Assembly (NCBI GenBank): GCA_022225965.2
Contig: JAKJXP020000015.1
Coordinates: 434,001 to 498,000, forward strand
Source of the DNA: Diatrype stigma
Taxonomy: Eukaryota; Ascomycota; Sordariomycetes; Xylariales; Diatrypaceae
Direction of reading: 5' to 3'
Length of the DNA stretch: 64,000 nucleotides
Position 1 is the first letter of the stretch; every line of letters starts with the position of its first letter. Below are positions 11,583 to 23,787 of this stretch, in pieces. The translations under genes were made by a program, and so were the position numbers. Under the pieces are notes generated by a model, which was given only the letters and a program-made list of their open reading frames with translations, ran no database searches and was not told the DNA's origin.

Positions 11583-12202
11583 AATGTCAAGTATTTCAAT
11601 CTCAGAATCGTCTCTGGTTGTTCCTGTGTTCTCAGAGGGAATATAATCCTTAGTTTATAACCAGGTGGTAGGGTAGAGATTGTGTTTCTGTTGTCTATCT
11701 GATCTATCAACCGGAATTCGGGTGAAGCTCGCCTCGTTCGCTCTTTCAAATGACCGACTCTTTCGACGGCGGAAGGATTGGTAAGTACCTAGACTAACTA
11801 AGCCTCAATTAATGCAGAGCAGGGATCTCGTGACGCGATTGTCGGATATAAGAAATCCGGTGGATTTCACGAAGAGTTGATAGGGTAAGACTAATGATTA
11901 CTACAAAATCCTTCTCGCAATTGAGCAGGCCAGTAGGCACATACCCACTGCTAATCGGAATGACCGTGAGCATTAGTAAAAAAGTAGCACAATCATGAGA
12001 ACCTTGCAATTTCTACTACCAATGCTTCTTCATGGTATGCTATGCCCAGGTATAAGATACCATATTGAATATTCCATGTATACATCCATCAGTACCCCTG
12101 AGGATTATATGTTCTACCGATGGCCTCGTTACTATCAAGGCCGTCGATGAGATCGCTATTTTCTTCGTCCTCTAATTTAACCTTGCCATTTCGCTGAATT
12201 AC
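11583..12202. other. Intergenic region
   Basis: It lies between the amidohydrolase start and the GMC oxidoreductase stop, both on the minus strand. It should contain the amidohydrolase promoter. Nothing distinctive is seen. Confidence 0.6.
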
Positions 12203-14118
12203 CTACTGCCACTTCCTTTTGATTATCTCGGATGCTCTCTCGGCAACAGCGTAAAGTGCTGCGGTCAGATGCCCACTTATTTGGAGAGGCAATACTGAGG
12301 CATCGACCACTCGTACGTTGCTCGTACCGTAGACCCTTAAAGTTGGATCTACCACCCCTCCCAAATCTCGCGACATCATCGAGGCTGTTCCAATGGGGTG
12401 GTTGTTCGAAATGGTAACTGAAAGGAATGATCAATTTATTAAGTAGTTCATCTCATAGCAGGTTATTCAACTAACAGCTTGCATTGAAGTACGATAGCCA
12501 TTCAGCATCGCTTGCGTTCAGGGGCAACTCCGTCGTTCCAGAGGCGACCAAGCTATCCACAGGCGACGTGTACCAAAATTGCTGAGATATGCGGCCAAGT
12601 TCGATCTGCAGGGCGAGGTCGAAGTCTATTAAGAAGAATTTCGGGTCAATTGCAGGCTGGTCAACTGCCTCGGTCTCCGTCAGGTGGACACTGCCTCTTG
12701 AAAAGGGCAGGAGAAACCAGAACACGGAGATAAAGTTACTTCCCGCAGCGTTGGTGAGGATCTCTCCTATTGTAACATTGTCTTTGAAAATCAGATCGTG
12801 CTGGATCCTGAAGAGCCTCTCCAATACCTTACGGCTCATGGCGCCTCCGCTTGCTTCCTGGACCACGAGAGCCCAATTTGACAGGCTTGCGTTCGTGGTG
12901 TCTGCTACAGAGGCTGTCTTACTTCCAAAGATGTCGTATGCGTTCACAAATGTCGCGTATGGAACGACTCCGGTGACGTTGGTCTTGCCTGCATATATCA
13001 AGGCTACGTTCGGTTGGTCCTGGAGGTTTTCACCCACTCCGGGAAGCTCCACCGTTGTGTCAATACCGAGTTGAGAGATAATCCTGTTGATCGTTAGCCT
13101 TGGTTCATACTTGTCAACGGTTCCATTCACGCTGGGTTTCCAATGCCGGATCGCTCGAGTATCATGGGCGTCCTCAGTGACCCAGCAGACAGTATCACCT
13201 CCTTCGATGCCTTAAGTGTGATAGTATGGTTCTCTGGCGTCAAATACTCGACTCCACAAGCAGTAATATCAGATTGCGGAGAGGCATAATCTGCCCACGT
13301 GATCCTCCTTACTGTCCCCTTGAGTATGTGGAGGTTTGGTCGATCTTCAACGGGATGGAAGAACGCTCGTGCAGCATCTTCGCGGATGTTAGCATCGCGA
13401 TCGATTGTTTGTGGCCACACGCTGAAACCGTGCACGTATCCGCTGTTGACGTCGTGATTGACAGGATACCCCATATTCTCCCAGGAGCCTTGGGCAAAAT
13501 CATGCAATGAGCTATTTGTCAGTTGAAATGGAAACCCTGTTTTCAAAGGTCCATTCTCGCCGTGATATTGGGGGCTGTAGGAAGCACCAACGGCGGCCTG
13601 AGCTGTAGTTGGATGTGTAAATTGCTCAACCTGCTTGAAATAAGGAAATAAGGTACTCCAATTCCAGCCCTGGTTTCCAAGTGCTTCCCAAGCATCGAAT
13701 TGAGCCTGATCTCCACGAATATATGTCATTCCTGTCCATGAGGTTAAACACCCGGGTTCCGGCCAGACGAATGTAGGAACTTGCCATTGATAGTACTAGT
13801 ACCCCCTATTGCCTTTCCGCCATAATAGGCAATGGACTTATTGCCCGCCTTGACTTGGGGAACGGTAGAGTATTGCCAGGCGATCGGAGTGTTCAACGCA
13901 TTTCCAAAGGCGGTGATCTCTGTCACGTTTGGATTGTTGCGTACGTCATCGCCAGCTTCTATCACAGCGACCCGCACGTGAGGATCCTCGGAAAGTCTAT
14001 TGGCAAGTACCAAGCCACAAGTGCCTGCGCCGGCAATAACGTAGTCAAACGCTGTATCACACCTCGCAATGCTGCTGCACCAGGTGAACAGGATCTCGAA
14101 GTATAAGAGAGGCTTCAT
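12203..14118 (-). CDS. Secreted GMC (glucose-methanol-choline) family FAD oxidoreductase, AA3-like
   Basis: Four exons (14118-13785, 13731-13131, 13083-12476, 12417-12203) give 585 residues. The chosen ATG yields a signal peptide (MKPLLYFEILFTWCSSIA). An in-frame ATG at 14190 would add 24 residues and bury that signal. The Rossmann motif GAGTCG lies at residues 30-35, and the GMC signature region GGTSTING/MTYIRG is split by intron 1. The catalytic pair is H521 in NNHPIGT and H564 in SGHLTAALYA. Intron 1 appears to use a GC donor (GCAAGT), the only choice found that preserves the conserved ING-MTYIRG join. Relatives include aryl-alcohol, glucose and choline oxidases; the substrate is undetermined. 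It is transcribed divergently from the threonine aldolase. Confidence 0.9.
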
Positions 14119-14858
14119 TGAGTTCAGGCGGATGGGTATTGAGGAACCTTGAGAGCTGGGGTCTAAGGGGTTGACGTACATAGAAAGCATAGGAGCGGGG
14201 AGTGGCTCAACACTTAAAGTACTTCTACTACCCCAGACTCTTACCTGACCGATAGCTACGCCTCATTCCGATCTTGGTATATATAAGTCAGACAGCCATC
14301 TGCGAAGGATTACGGAGATCACTAGATGTAAGATTCATCTAACAAGACCTAGCCAATCAGCAGTGTACACTCATAGCTATGTACATGGTGTTACGGAGGT
14401 GCTTGTTTCGCGAATTAGACTCTAATATTGATACCTGAAGCTCCATGTTCATATTTGATTATTAAGACATCGAAATAATTCCGCATCCTTGATTCGTTTT
14501 TCCCCTTTTTGCAATATACTCAACGGTCGGTGTCGTTTACAGGGGCGGTTCGGCGTAAGGAAAGCCCCTGACTAGAACTGACTATAGCGAGTACGAGACC
14601 CCAGCTGCATATAATCTCCACTCTTAGCCATAGGATTTCTTATGTAGGCTGTAGAGACTACATAGGACATCTTATTGGCATATCCCCAAGCTTTTTTTTA
14701 TTGGCGATGGTATCCGAGAAAAGCCCATCTCGGCTTCGGAAGCAATCATGACTGGCTTAATCTGAGAATATATTATATCACACAGTCACCTTATCGCAGG
14801 CAGACGTGCCCTTTCATTACCCCCCCATATAAGCACACTACGAAGCCTGTACGCTAAT
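14119..14858. promoter_or_regulatory. Shared divergent promoter region, GMC oxidoreductase / threonine aldolase
   Basis: 740 bp separate the two start codons. A TATATAAG-like AT-rich core at about 14278-14287 lies about 160 bp upstream of the GMC start and would suit either strand. No specific transcription factor site can be claimed. Confidence 0.4.
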
Positions 14859-16048
14859 ATGGGCTCAGACATTGCGCAAAGTCCTTGGATTGGCCACCTC
14901 GGGCCTGCTGCGTACGACCTCAGAAGTGAGCCAACTAGACCATATCCAACTTCATAATCTAACAGTAGGATGTAGGTGATGTTACAACCACCCCTACAGC
15001 ATCAATGCTTGCCGCAATCCAGAACTGCACGCTTTTTGACGATGTCTGGCAGGAAGATAGCACGACCAACGACCTCGAGGCGTATTGTGCCTCTCTTACT
15101 GGGCAAGAAGCAGCAGTGTTTGTCCTCTCCGGGACGATGGGCAATCAATTAGCCCTACGATCTCTGCTGACACAGCCGCCCCATTCTGTACTGTGCGACT
15201 ACCGGTCGCATATCTTCAAGAGCGAAGCTGGCGGGATAGCACTGTTGACCAGTGCCATGGTCACCCCCGTGGTCCCGAAGAACGGCATCTATCTCACACT
15301 GGAAGATATACAGCAGAACTTCCAGGCCGAGGATAACATCGTCGGGTGTCCGACAAAGGTGATAAGTCTAGAGAACACGCTGTATGGTACGATTATACCG
15401 CTTGACGAAGTCCGCCGAATCTCCGTGTTCGCTCGAGAGAACGGTGTGAAGATGCATTGCGATGGAGCTAGGCTCTGGGAAGTGGCGGCAGCCGGGGCTG
15501 GGAGTCTAGTAGACTTCGCTGCTTGCTTCGAAACGGTAAGCCTCTGCTTCTCGAAGGGGCTCGGTGCCCCGGTCGGGAGCATCCTCGTCGGCAATAAGGA
15601 AACGATCAGAGTTGCGAGGCACCTGAGGAAGGCAATAGGAGGTGGACTGCGCCAACCAGGTTTCATCACAGCTGCGGCTAGAGTTGCGGTAGATGAAACA
15701 TTTGGAAAGGGGCCTAATGGTGAAGGGGGTCTCCTCCAGTCCTCTCATGCCACAGCGAAGAAGATAGAGAACATGTGGAGAGAGGTCGGAGGGCACACGA
15801 GATATCCTGTCGAGACGAATGTGGTCTGGCTTGACCTCCAAAGCTCAGGGATCCCCCCGTCACGTCTCAACGAGATCGGCGAGGAAGAGGGCTTGAAACT
15901 AAAAGGCGAACGGTTGCTTGTCCATTACCAGATATACCAAAATGAGGATGAAACGCTGGGGAGATTGAAGAAAGTCTTTCATAGAGCTTGGGCTGAGAGA
16001 GGTTCCAAGCCTGATGCTCAAGCAGATACTGGCGCATCACTCTACTAA
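14859..16048 (+). CDS. PLP-dependent threonine aldolase (GLY1-like beta-eliminating lyase)
   Basis: Two exons (14859-14925, 14976-16048) give 379 residues. The 50-nt intron has a CTAAC branch site, and its removal restores the conserved YDLRSDVTTTPT start of the family. Without the first exon the frame would begin at an internal methionine and lose this motif. The fold-type I PLP site is visible: H101 in YRSHIF, D185 in HCDGARLWE, and Schiff-base lysine K216 in CFSKGLGAPVGS. The enzyme cleaves L-threonine or L-allo-threonine to glycine and acetaldehyde. Low-specificity relatives also act on other beta-hydroxy amino acids and occur in specialised metabolism. A flexible tail of about 20 residues ends the protein. 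Confidence 0.93.
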
Positions 16049-16840
16049 GACTTATCTACTATGCAATGCCATATACTGAACTACATCTGGTCACATGGGA
16101 GACCAGATACGAATGAATACACGTAAAAACAATTTGTAAAATCCATGATCCCATATAGAGTCTACTGCTTTTCAAGACTTCACTATGGGATTTTCACATG
16201 TAGGATCTGGGTAGTAGGTAGCTATCGGCGTGGTGACCCAATGTTGTTGCTACGGATGACTAATAAAGGGGTTCCAAGCGTGTTGTCCCAGCAGCCTAGG
16301 TATTAACGATGTGGTCCACGCTCGACTTGAATAAGTGGTGCTCGGCATAACTCGAGAACTTTGAGGTGTGACCGGAGGATATAAACAAAAGCTCACTATT
16401 TTACCGGAACCGAAGGCTAAGGGGTATGAGCCGAGTTTCACTATTTGTGCATATGCTAGCTTGCCTTGCAACAACGGACGTACAGACGGGGCTTCAAGGA
16501 AGGCTCAGTTATACTAGAGATGTAAGGCTATAACATACTACTGTCTGAACTCTTTTGTCGAATTGTTATCCTACCTCATAGCTGTATGCAGCATCCCTGA
16601 AGGTAGATTTACCTGAATACAAAACAGGGGCATACACCCCTTATTGCCATTACATATGTGTACCCGATTGAAAACCCATGTAATTATATTGCAATACGAC
16701 TTTTCATTAGCTACACCCGTGTCAACGTGATTTGCTCCATTTGATGTAGGCCTCCATGGATGGGCGGCGTGCATTGTGGATATCAAGATAAGCGAAGAAA
16801 ACAGAACTATGGACCCGATTACTTAGAGGATCGTCGAGCA
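16049..16840. other. Convergent intergenic region
   Basis: It lies between the 3' ends of the threonine aldolase and the alpha/beta hydrolase. No gene or notable repeat is seen. Confidence 0.65.
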
Positions 16841-17932
16841 TCACTGGCCGAAGAACCCCTTGACTGCCGTCAGCCACACATCCGGTGCATCCAAGTTCAC
16901 AACGTGTGTGGCATTGACCCTCTGATACGTTCCATCCTGCAGAAGGCTCATGGCCTTATCGGCGTCCTCCTGGCTCATGGCACCGTTGAGGATGCCGTCG
17001 GCGGTGTAGTTGAAGTTCGCCTGCATCAGAAGGGTCGGGCAGGCGACCTTGGCCAGGGCGTCGGCGTGGGAGAAACCCTCGTTCCAGGTGCCGTCGTAGA
17101 AGGCGGCGCCGAAGCGGGGGTCGTACTGGTGGTCGAGGCCGCGGAGCAGCATGCGGTCGGTGTCGTCGTTCTTGAGCATGCCGATCTCTACCGGCTGGTC
17201 CGGCTTGCACTTGCGCGTCATGCGCACCGCGCCCTTGAGGATGGTCGGCGTGCCCAGCCCGATGTTATTGACGAAGTACTGCGAGTTGTCGTCGATCCAG
17301 TAGATGAGGAAGTCGTCCGGCTTGTCGAACGTCGCCTTGTAGCTCGAGTTGAAGGCCTTGTTCGCGATCGTGCCGTTGATGTTGGCCGCCTCGGATGAGA
17401 ACAGCGGAGGGTCCTCCAGCACGGCCGCCTGCACGAGGTCGGGCCGGTTCGCCGCCAGCCAGAGCGCCAGCAGACCGCCCGACGAGTTGCCTGTCACGTT
17501 GACGGGCTGCCCGATCTCCTGCTCGATGAAGGTGGCGAGGTCGCCGCCGATCTGGTTGGCGTTCATCGGGTAGTCATCCGGCGTAACGGTTTGGCCGTGA
17601 CCGGGGTAGTCGACGGCGTAGACGTGAAACGACTTAGCAAGATCCGGCATCACCCGGCTGTAGCTGAACCAGTCGAGCAGCTGGGCGTGGAACATAACGA
17701 TCGGCGGGCCATTGTCCGGCCCTTCGGCGTAGCTCAACGTGACATCATTTACAGAGGCGTTCTTCAGGGCGTAGCCCGCATCTTGCACCAGCTGGTGGTA
17801 CGGATCGGTGTAGTTGGTTGCGCTGCAGACTGGGTTTGTAACCGCTCTCAGCACATTCCCCATCGCTGAGGCTTCGGCGAGAGCGCCTAGGCCGATTGCT
17901 GCGGCCGCAACGAGGGATGATATCTTGGCCAT
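16841..17932 (-). CDS. Secreted alpha/beta hydrolase
   Basis: A single exon of 363 residues. Residues 1-23 form a signal peptide ending ALAEASA. The core carries PIVMFHAQLLDWFSYSRVMPD and VYAVDYPGHGQT. The nucleophile elbow is GNSSGG with S150, and H343 in NATHVVNLDAPD is the probable catalytic histidine. Several N-x-S/T sites fit secretion. The family covers esterases, epoxide hydrolases, lactonases and C-C hydrolases, so the reaction is not defined. The coding sequence is clearly GC-rich compared with both flanks, and a long antisense frame across it is a by-product of that. Confidence 0.9.
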   Translation of the reverse strand: MAKISSLVAAAAIGLGALAEASAMGNVLRAVTNPVCSATNYTDPYHQLVQDAGYALKNASVNDVTLSYAEGPDNGPPIVMFHAQLLDWFSYSRVMPDLAKSFHVYAVDYPGHGQTVTPDDYPMNANQIGGDLATFIEQEIGQPVNVTGNSSGGLLALWLAANRPDLVQAAVLEDPPLFSSEAANINGTIANKAFNSSYKATFDKPDDFLIYWIDDNSQYFVNNIGLGTPTILKGAVRMTRKCKPDQPVEIGMLKNDDTDRMLLRGLDHQYDPRFGAAFYDGTWNEGFSHADALAKVACPTLLMQANFNYTADGILNGAMSQEDADKAMSLLQDGTYQRVNATHVVNLDAPDVWLTAVKGFFGQ

Positions 17933-19918
17933 TGTGAACGAGAAGAATTCCGTAGGGTGGCTGTTAGAATGGCAGCTGTAGTCAGTGATCGAACTAACTG
18001 CCTACCCCTAAATCAGATCATCTTGGCAATCGACACTGCTGGTTCATATAGTCACGGCCAATTGCAGCGCGGAGTGATTGAATCAATGGCTCCCCTACTG
18101 TCAGCCCGTCATGTAGATGATGTTCCTCCGCGGATTGACTTCTCGGCAACGCTCCATTGCCCGATCTTCACGCGACAGTCCTGTTTGGACACGATATGGC
18201 CTATTAATTTCAACATGACAATGCAATTCCTCGCTCCGCCCATGACTATTACGGCGCAGCAGCGAGACCTACGTACGTCGCAGTGCATCAGGTGGTAGCT
18301 GACAGCCTGACGTTGGGGCGGGCTTGGGCGGTAACGTAGGCTTTGTGGCTGTACCGCGCCAAGTAGATGCCGGCAGTTCCAGTTATTCCCACTTATAGGA
18401 TTCTAGACAAGCTGAACGACCCAGCGACTTGGAATGCTGCATCCCGTTCGGGACATGGCGGCGGAAATGGGAATGGGGGCGAAGCTAACAGCTGATGCTA
18501 GCGGCAATCCTGCATCTAGGGCTGCTGGCTAGACTCTAGACTGCAAGGCCGATAGGCTATCGGGGCCGGGGGCCGTGATAGCATCGGCCGACTGTTTTTA
18601 AGTAAACACCAAGGAAGAGTGTAATCGGGTCTGCAATATCACGACGTCATAGTTATCTACCATTCAAGGATCCTTACCAAACTCCGGACTCTGAGGTCGA
18701 ACTGGCACTGACTGGCTACTCATACTTCGTGCGAGATGGATACTCAATTCCGTTTCGGACTCGGTAACATCTACGGTTTATCAGACCGCTTGCTTATGCC
18801 CAAGACTATTCATATCTCGTCACTACTGTGTTGCTATGGAGATAAGGAGAATAAAAAGGGGTGTTGGGGCAGTACAATTCTGGGCTTCAACGCTGGTCTT
18901 AGCCAACCTCTTCTTTGTGCCCCGGAACATGTCACCGATAGGGTATAGAGCTACTGGGTAGGAAGCGGGTATTGACTTTCACTATTGACAGAGCACACGC
19001 CATTACAGTGAGCTATTGATTCGTTTTCGACCCCAAGGGCCAGACTGTTGTGTGATGACCCTCTGAGTTCGCGCAAGAGATATGATAATGCAACATGATG
19101 AAGACATAATGTATGCACCGTGTTGCTCAGTTAGAATAGTGGTGTTGATCTAGTTGCTCTAACTGAAGCAACGCGAATACCATCGGTAGATAGCTATGTT
19201 CGATCTCTTGTAGTTATGCTGAGAAAGCAATCATAAACACCAATGTCTTTTACAACCCCAAGTCGAGGCCACTCCCATGACACCCCGATCAGCTGGTATT
19301 ATACCATGTCCTGTTCCCAGTTCATATCCATGCTACAGATTTGAGGTGTACCCATACATACTTGGTGACCTGGACATTACCAAAGGAAAGACCTCATGAC
19401 ATATTACTAAGTTGAGGACTCTACGGGTTCCAAGGGGAAAGGAGGTCGGAATGGATTGGGTGAAAGGCCGATTTCGGAAACTATTATTGATATTTGATAT
19501 GCTAAATATTCACAGATTTGATAAAGCAACGTGGCTGATCTTGTTGGTATCTCTTCGAACAGAACATTATTAAACTGGTTTGATACCAACCTGAAGTTAG
19601 AATTATAAGCCCACGCTATAAGCAATAGAAACAGGCAAGATAGACAAGTGGCGAAAAAGAAGCTTGTCTCTCTTCAACACCGACGCAATACCTCAGGAAC
19701 CAAGCTGTAAGTTGCGTCAGGCAGACGTGGTAGATACCACGCACCACTCGGCCATCCGCCCAAACGAGCTCTGATCGTCACGGTTGGCAGTATGCAGGCT
19801 TGATACTAACCATGTATATAGGTGCTCTAGGTAGGGCAACCCCCTTTCGGTTCTGGGTTTGTCATATAGCATCCACCTGTCGAAGAAGCCCTTTCTGAAT
19901 ACGCGGCGCAGAATAGCA
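17933..19918. other. Long intergenic region
   Basis: Nearly 2 kb without a supportable gene. The left end should hold the alpha/beta hydrolase promoter. The short frames (for example near 18736-18948 and 19407-19625) have no family resemblance and no splice context that extends them. Confidence 0.65.
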
Positions 19919-21586
19919 TCAGGATGATGTTGCCAGTTGGTTCAACCACTTCTCCAGGTCGACCACCAGCTTCTCTGCCACACTGGCGTCAACAACGTTG
20001 TCCTGCCAACTGCACGAAACACTAAGCGGGCCGTCCCTGGCAGTGACAGGAGTGATCATGATGGGGGCCGTAGGCACCTCCGCGGAAATGATAAACTCCG
20101 CGTCGCGGATCGACCAGCCGCCGCCGCCGCCGCTGCTTCCTGTTTTATCGGGAGTCTCCCCCGCTTCCGCTTCGGGCTTCTTCGGCGTGCCCTCTATTAT
20201 ACCCAGGGTGGACACATGCCAGGATTGCTGCCTCGGTTTCTGCGCGACCTCTTTCAAATGCGCGTGCCAGTCCTTGATGAACTTCGCCACGCCAAGCATG
20301 TCATTCCTGGTGCCCAAAGCCAGTTTTTCCCGCAGGTCGGCGCGCACCTTCGCGGCAATCGACCAAACCAGATCCTTAATACCAGCAGGCAGAAGACCCT
20401 CGTCTTTAGCGTCAGCTTCAGCGTCAGCGTCAGAAGCCCCAGTAGGTAGGAGTTTGGAACGAAGTTCCGCTATGAGTCCGACGGGGAACTCGTGATCGGC
20501 CATGCTCACGTAGTTGCAGATCGTCCTTTCCGGTGGTTGTGACTGCAACTCTGGATGTTTGGGGCGGTCGGTCGGCAGGAACCGCCTTAGGTCTAACGGG
20601 GATCCGCTCTGGAAGCCTGGCGCCGTTGTGATCTGCGACGCGAGAGACACGAGCGTGAGGCTGTGCAGGAGGCCTGTGATCGTGGTGTTGTGCTTTCGGC
20701 ACAGAACCAGCAGCGCGGCAAGCGAGCCGGGCTCGATGCGGAAAGAACGGAATCGCGTGTTGTAAGGTGGTCCTCGGACCGGCGCCCAGTTTGCCTGGGT
20801 GTCGTTGTTGCAAAACATCGCCGGTCGCTTTTCCGCCCAGAGAAGTTTGATTATGAAACTTATGTCTACTTGCATTTTGCAGAGCTTCTCTACCGGTGGC
20901 GGGAACTCAACGGAAGGCTCGGGAAGTTGGAGGATGTGGTCGCTGATGTGCGGCTTCGCCATGCCTTCTCCTTCTGTTCCATAGTTATTGAGGCATTCGA
21001 GCAAATCCTCGTGGAACACCCTGGCGCCGATCCCGTCGGTAGTCACGTGGTTGAAGTTGAACACGACGTCCAGAAACTCCGATGCTGGTTTGTGGAGGAT
21101 AACGAGCTTCCATCCCGGCTGGCTCTCTATGTTTTTGTACCCGGAGTTGAGTTCGGCGTCGGTGATCTCGTATACTAATGATGCCATGTCCGCTGAAGCA
21201 TCCGGGAACTTCCATTCGATAAGTGGACCAAGGTCGATGCTGTCAAGCCTGACCCAAACGGGGAGTTTTGTATCCGCACGCTTGATTCCAACGTGCAGGA
21301 GAGGATGCCGCAAAACCACCTGAGCAACAGCACTTTCGATGACATTCATGAGCTGCGTGGAGGAATCCGAACCTGCAAGCTCAGGAGGAACCGCGTAGCG
21401 ACATGCCAGCACTGTACCGCGATATTCATCACGATTTGCCATGGCCTGTTGGAAGGCCTCACTACTTATCGTCAGTTTCTCAGCCTGCGCTGTAGGGTAA
21501 GGAATCTCTCACTTGATGCCCATTTTGCGAATGTAACCTTGCTTTTCTGCCTTCCGTGGGCTCTTTTCACTTGGGGCCGATGCCAT
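19919..21586 (-). CDS. Alcohol acetyltransferase (AATase) / condensation-fold acyltransferase
   Basis: Two exons (21586-21513 and 21461-19919) give 538 residues. The short first exon supplies MASAPSEKSPRKAEK and a RKMGI segment before the main domain. The main frame contains ESAVAQVVLRHPLLHVGI and the acyltransfer motif FNFNHVTTDGIG, with H163 and D167 (HxxxD) as in chloramphenicol-acetyltransferase-fold enzymes. Later segments include the RSFRIEPGSLAALLVLCRKHNTT-type helix and an SVSCSWQDNVVD strand. Family members transfer acetyl or acyl groups from CoA to alcohols. There is a low-complexity insert (Asp/Ala-rich, then Gly-rich) before the last strands. The acceptor substrate is unknown. Confidence 0.85.
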
Positions 21587-22030
21587 TTTCGGCCCATCGA
21601 TTTGGGTACCCATCGTGGTCATTGGAGTTTTCGTGGCGACAATGTCATTTACAAGAATTTTGGTTGCCAACTCCTTAAGAAGTCTAATCGCGTATTGAAG
21701 ACAATTCTATTTATTCCGCTGTACTACGTAGTACTATCGAAGTCGGCGGGTCGGCCGAACGAAATGAGCTGAATGAGGCAAGCAAGGAGGAGGCACGGAA
21801 CGGCTAGAACTTTGGGGCTGATATTACGAAGGATTGACAGCGCCTTTAAGGGTAAAGCCTCCCTCCCTACCCCCTGTAGCCCTTAACTACTGCGTAGTAA
21901 GCACTGAAGCTTGACTTACACTCTTTCGTACGCGGAAGAGATTGATGTGATTGGATACAATAACCTCATTACTAGCATTAGAGCCCAACTATAAGTCCCC
22001 ATCATTCCTCTTCAGTCGCTAACTACTTAG
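21587..22030. other. Intergenic region
   Basis: The AATase promoter and the 3' flank of the SDR gene. Nothing distinctive is seen. Confidence 0.55.
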
Positions 22031-23221
22031 TTATTGATCCTTCGACCTCCGCAGCTCCCTTGCCCATCGCCTGACCTTAATATCCATGTCCATTCTCACA
22101 AACACCATCACGAAGCTCATCACACAAGAAATCAGCCAATTCACCAATCCTCTCCAAAAGCCACCTCGAATCGTGCCTCCCAAGACGCTGCACATCACCA
22201 ATCTAGTTATCAGCGTCGTGGTTACCATCTCCTGGCCAGCCTCTAGACCGCGAATGCAAGCACGCGCCACTTGATCGGCAGTCTGACCTGCGTCCCCCTC
22301 CTCGAGCTTCTTCGTCAGATCGGACTTGATGAGATTCTCCGTCACGTACGACTCGGTGAAGATGCTTGCCGGGTACACCGTGTGCACCCGAACCGGGGTC
22401 GTCGCCGCGTAGAGGTTCATCTCCTGCGACAGCGAGTCTGATAATGAGCGAAGCGCTGCCTTAGTCGGGCTGTAGGACGTATATCCCGTGAATGTGTAGA
22501 ACGCCAGGAACGAGGCTGTGAATATGAGGTGGCGTGTATCCTTTTTCGCTACTGTTGGTGTATGTTGAGAGGACGCCAGGCTAGATTGTGATTCGGCAGC
22601 GCTGCTCGAAGGGTTGAGCCAGGCCTGCATGATGGCATGCGCCATGTACGCGCTGGTCCAGTAGTTGTTGTCCATTTCTGATCGCAACGTTGTCGCGGGC
22701 GTGTCCAAGAAGAGTGTTGGGTGAGAGCTACCAGCGCAGCACCAGACAATATCGGGCGGCGAGCCGTTGTTCCATGTCGTCGTTTCGGCGATCACCCGCA
22801 CGGATTCTTCCGGCTTGACCAAATCTGCGCTGATTTGGTGAAACCTTTGCGCTTCAGGTAAGATGGCGCCTGCCTACGTACTCAGAAGATAGGTGTTAGG
22901 TATGCTATGCTTAACACAATAGGTGTGGCCTAGCCGCCTAGATGACCACAACCAGGGAAGAAATACGACGCAGAAATGCATACTCGTATATACCCTATAC
23001 TCTCCTCCAGCTTTGCATGATCCCGCGCGACGATCACGATATTGGCGCCCTTCTCAGCTAGCTGGCGTCCGACCTCGCGGCCCGTCCCCCGAGAACCACC
23101 GGTGATGAGCACCGTCTTAGGAACGAAGTTTCAGCGTTGTTCAGAGTCTGAGCGGCGTTAAGAAGTTTGCGCATACCTTTCCATCGACTGAGAAATCATC
23201 CTTTGACATCAAGGACCCCAT
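22031..23221 (-). CDS. TSC10: 3-ketodihydrosphingosine reductase-like short-chain dehydrogenase
   Basis: Three exons (23221-23177, 23115-22984, 22873-22031) give 339 residues. The NADPH-binding motif TGGSRGTG is at residues 20-27. [15 protein letters not shown] is characteristic of the KDSR/ksrA family. The catalytic set is S180, Y193 and K197 in YSPTKAA, and a C-terminal hydrophobic region ([19 protein letters not shown]) fits ER anchoring. The enzyme would reduce 3-ketosphinganine to dihydrosphingosine, the second step of sphingolipid synthesis. TGGSRGTG differs from the TGGSQGMG usual in this family. Its position among accessory enzymes leaves open that this is a divergent paralogue, not the essential copy. 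Confidence 0.85.
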
Positions 23222-23787
23222 ATTTACGTATGTATTATGCGTCGTGTAGGGCGATCCAAGACTCCGGGGTGAGAAGGATGATTGCTAAAATGTGGCCCAA
23301 TTCAGTCGGCATGAAGACCTTCTACCACGATATATTTTCACTTAGATTGTGCGACTACTGCATTGGTCTTATACATCTACCGCTTCGTACCCTACATAGT
23401 AGACAGACCATCTCGAAAAGGCGGCATACTATCCCCTTGGTTAGTATTATGCACGAATGCGGCACATCTCTGACTAGTGATGTCGAACAATCTAGATTGT
23501 CCGCGCGCCAAGTGGATACGAGTCTTCCAGATCTTCCCTCTACTTAAAAGAAGAACTGTCCAAGTTGCTTTTTGCCAGCCAGTACGGGCCCCTAGAATCA
23601 CAGAACAAGAGGTCGAGTGTGACGTAGGGTTCCAAGCAAACAAAAAGGGGGACAATTACACCAAGTACTGATCACCAAGCACTGGTGGTTCCTTTTACTC
23701 ATGTCTGCAAGGCATATCTTGAAAACTATCGACGGCAAGGTTCCAGCTCTGCGGTTTTGATGCAACAGGGCCAAGCAGCTCATGGGA
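23222..23787. other. Intergenic region
   Basis: The KDSR-like promoter side and the 3' flank of the berberine-bridge oxidase. No gene is recognised. Confidence 0.6.

Noticed and set aside
16760..17398. 212-codon plus-strand frame over the alpha/beta hydrolase
   Set aside because: Antisense to a complete, motif-bearing hydrolase.
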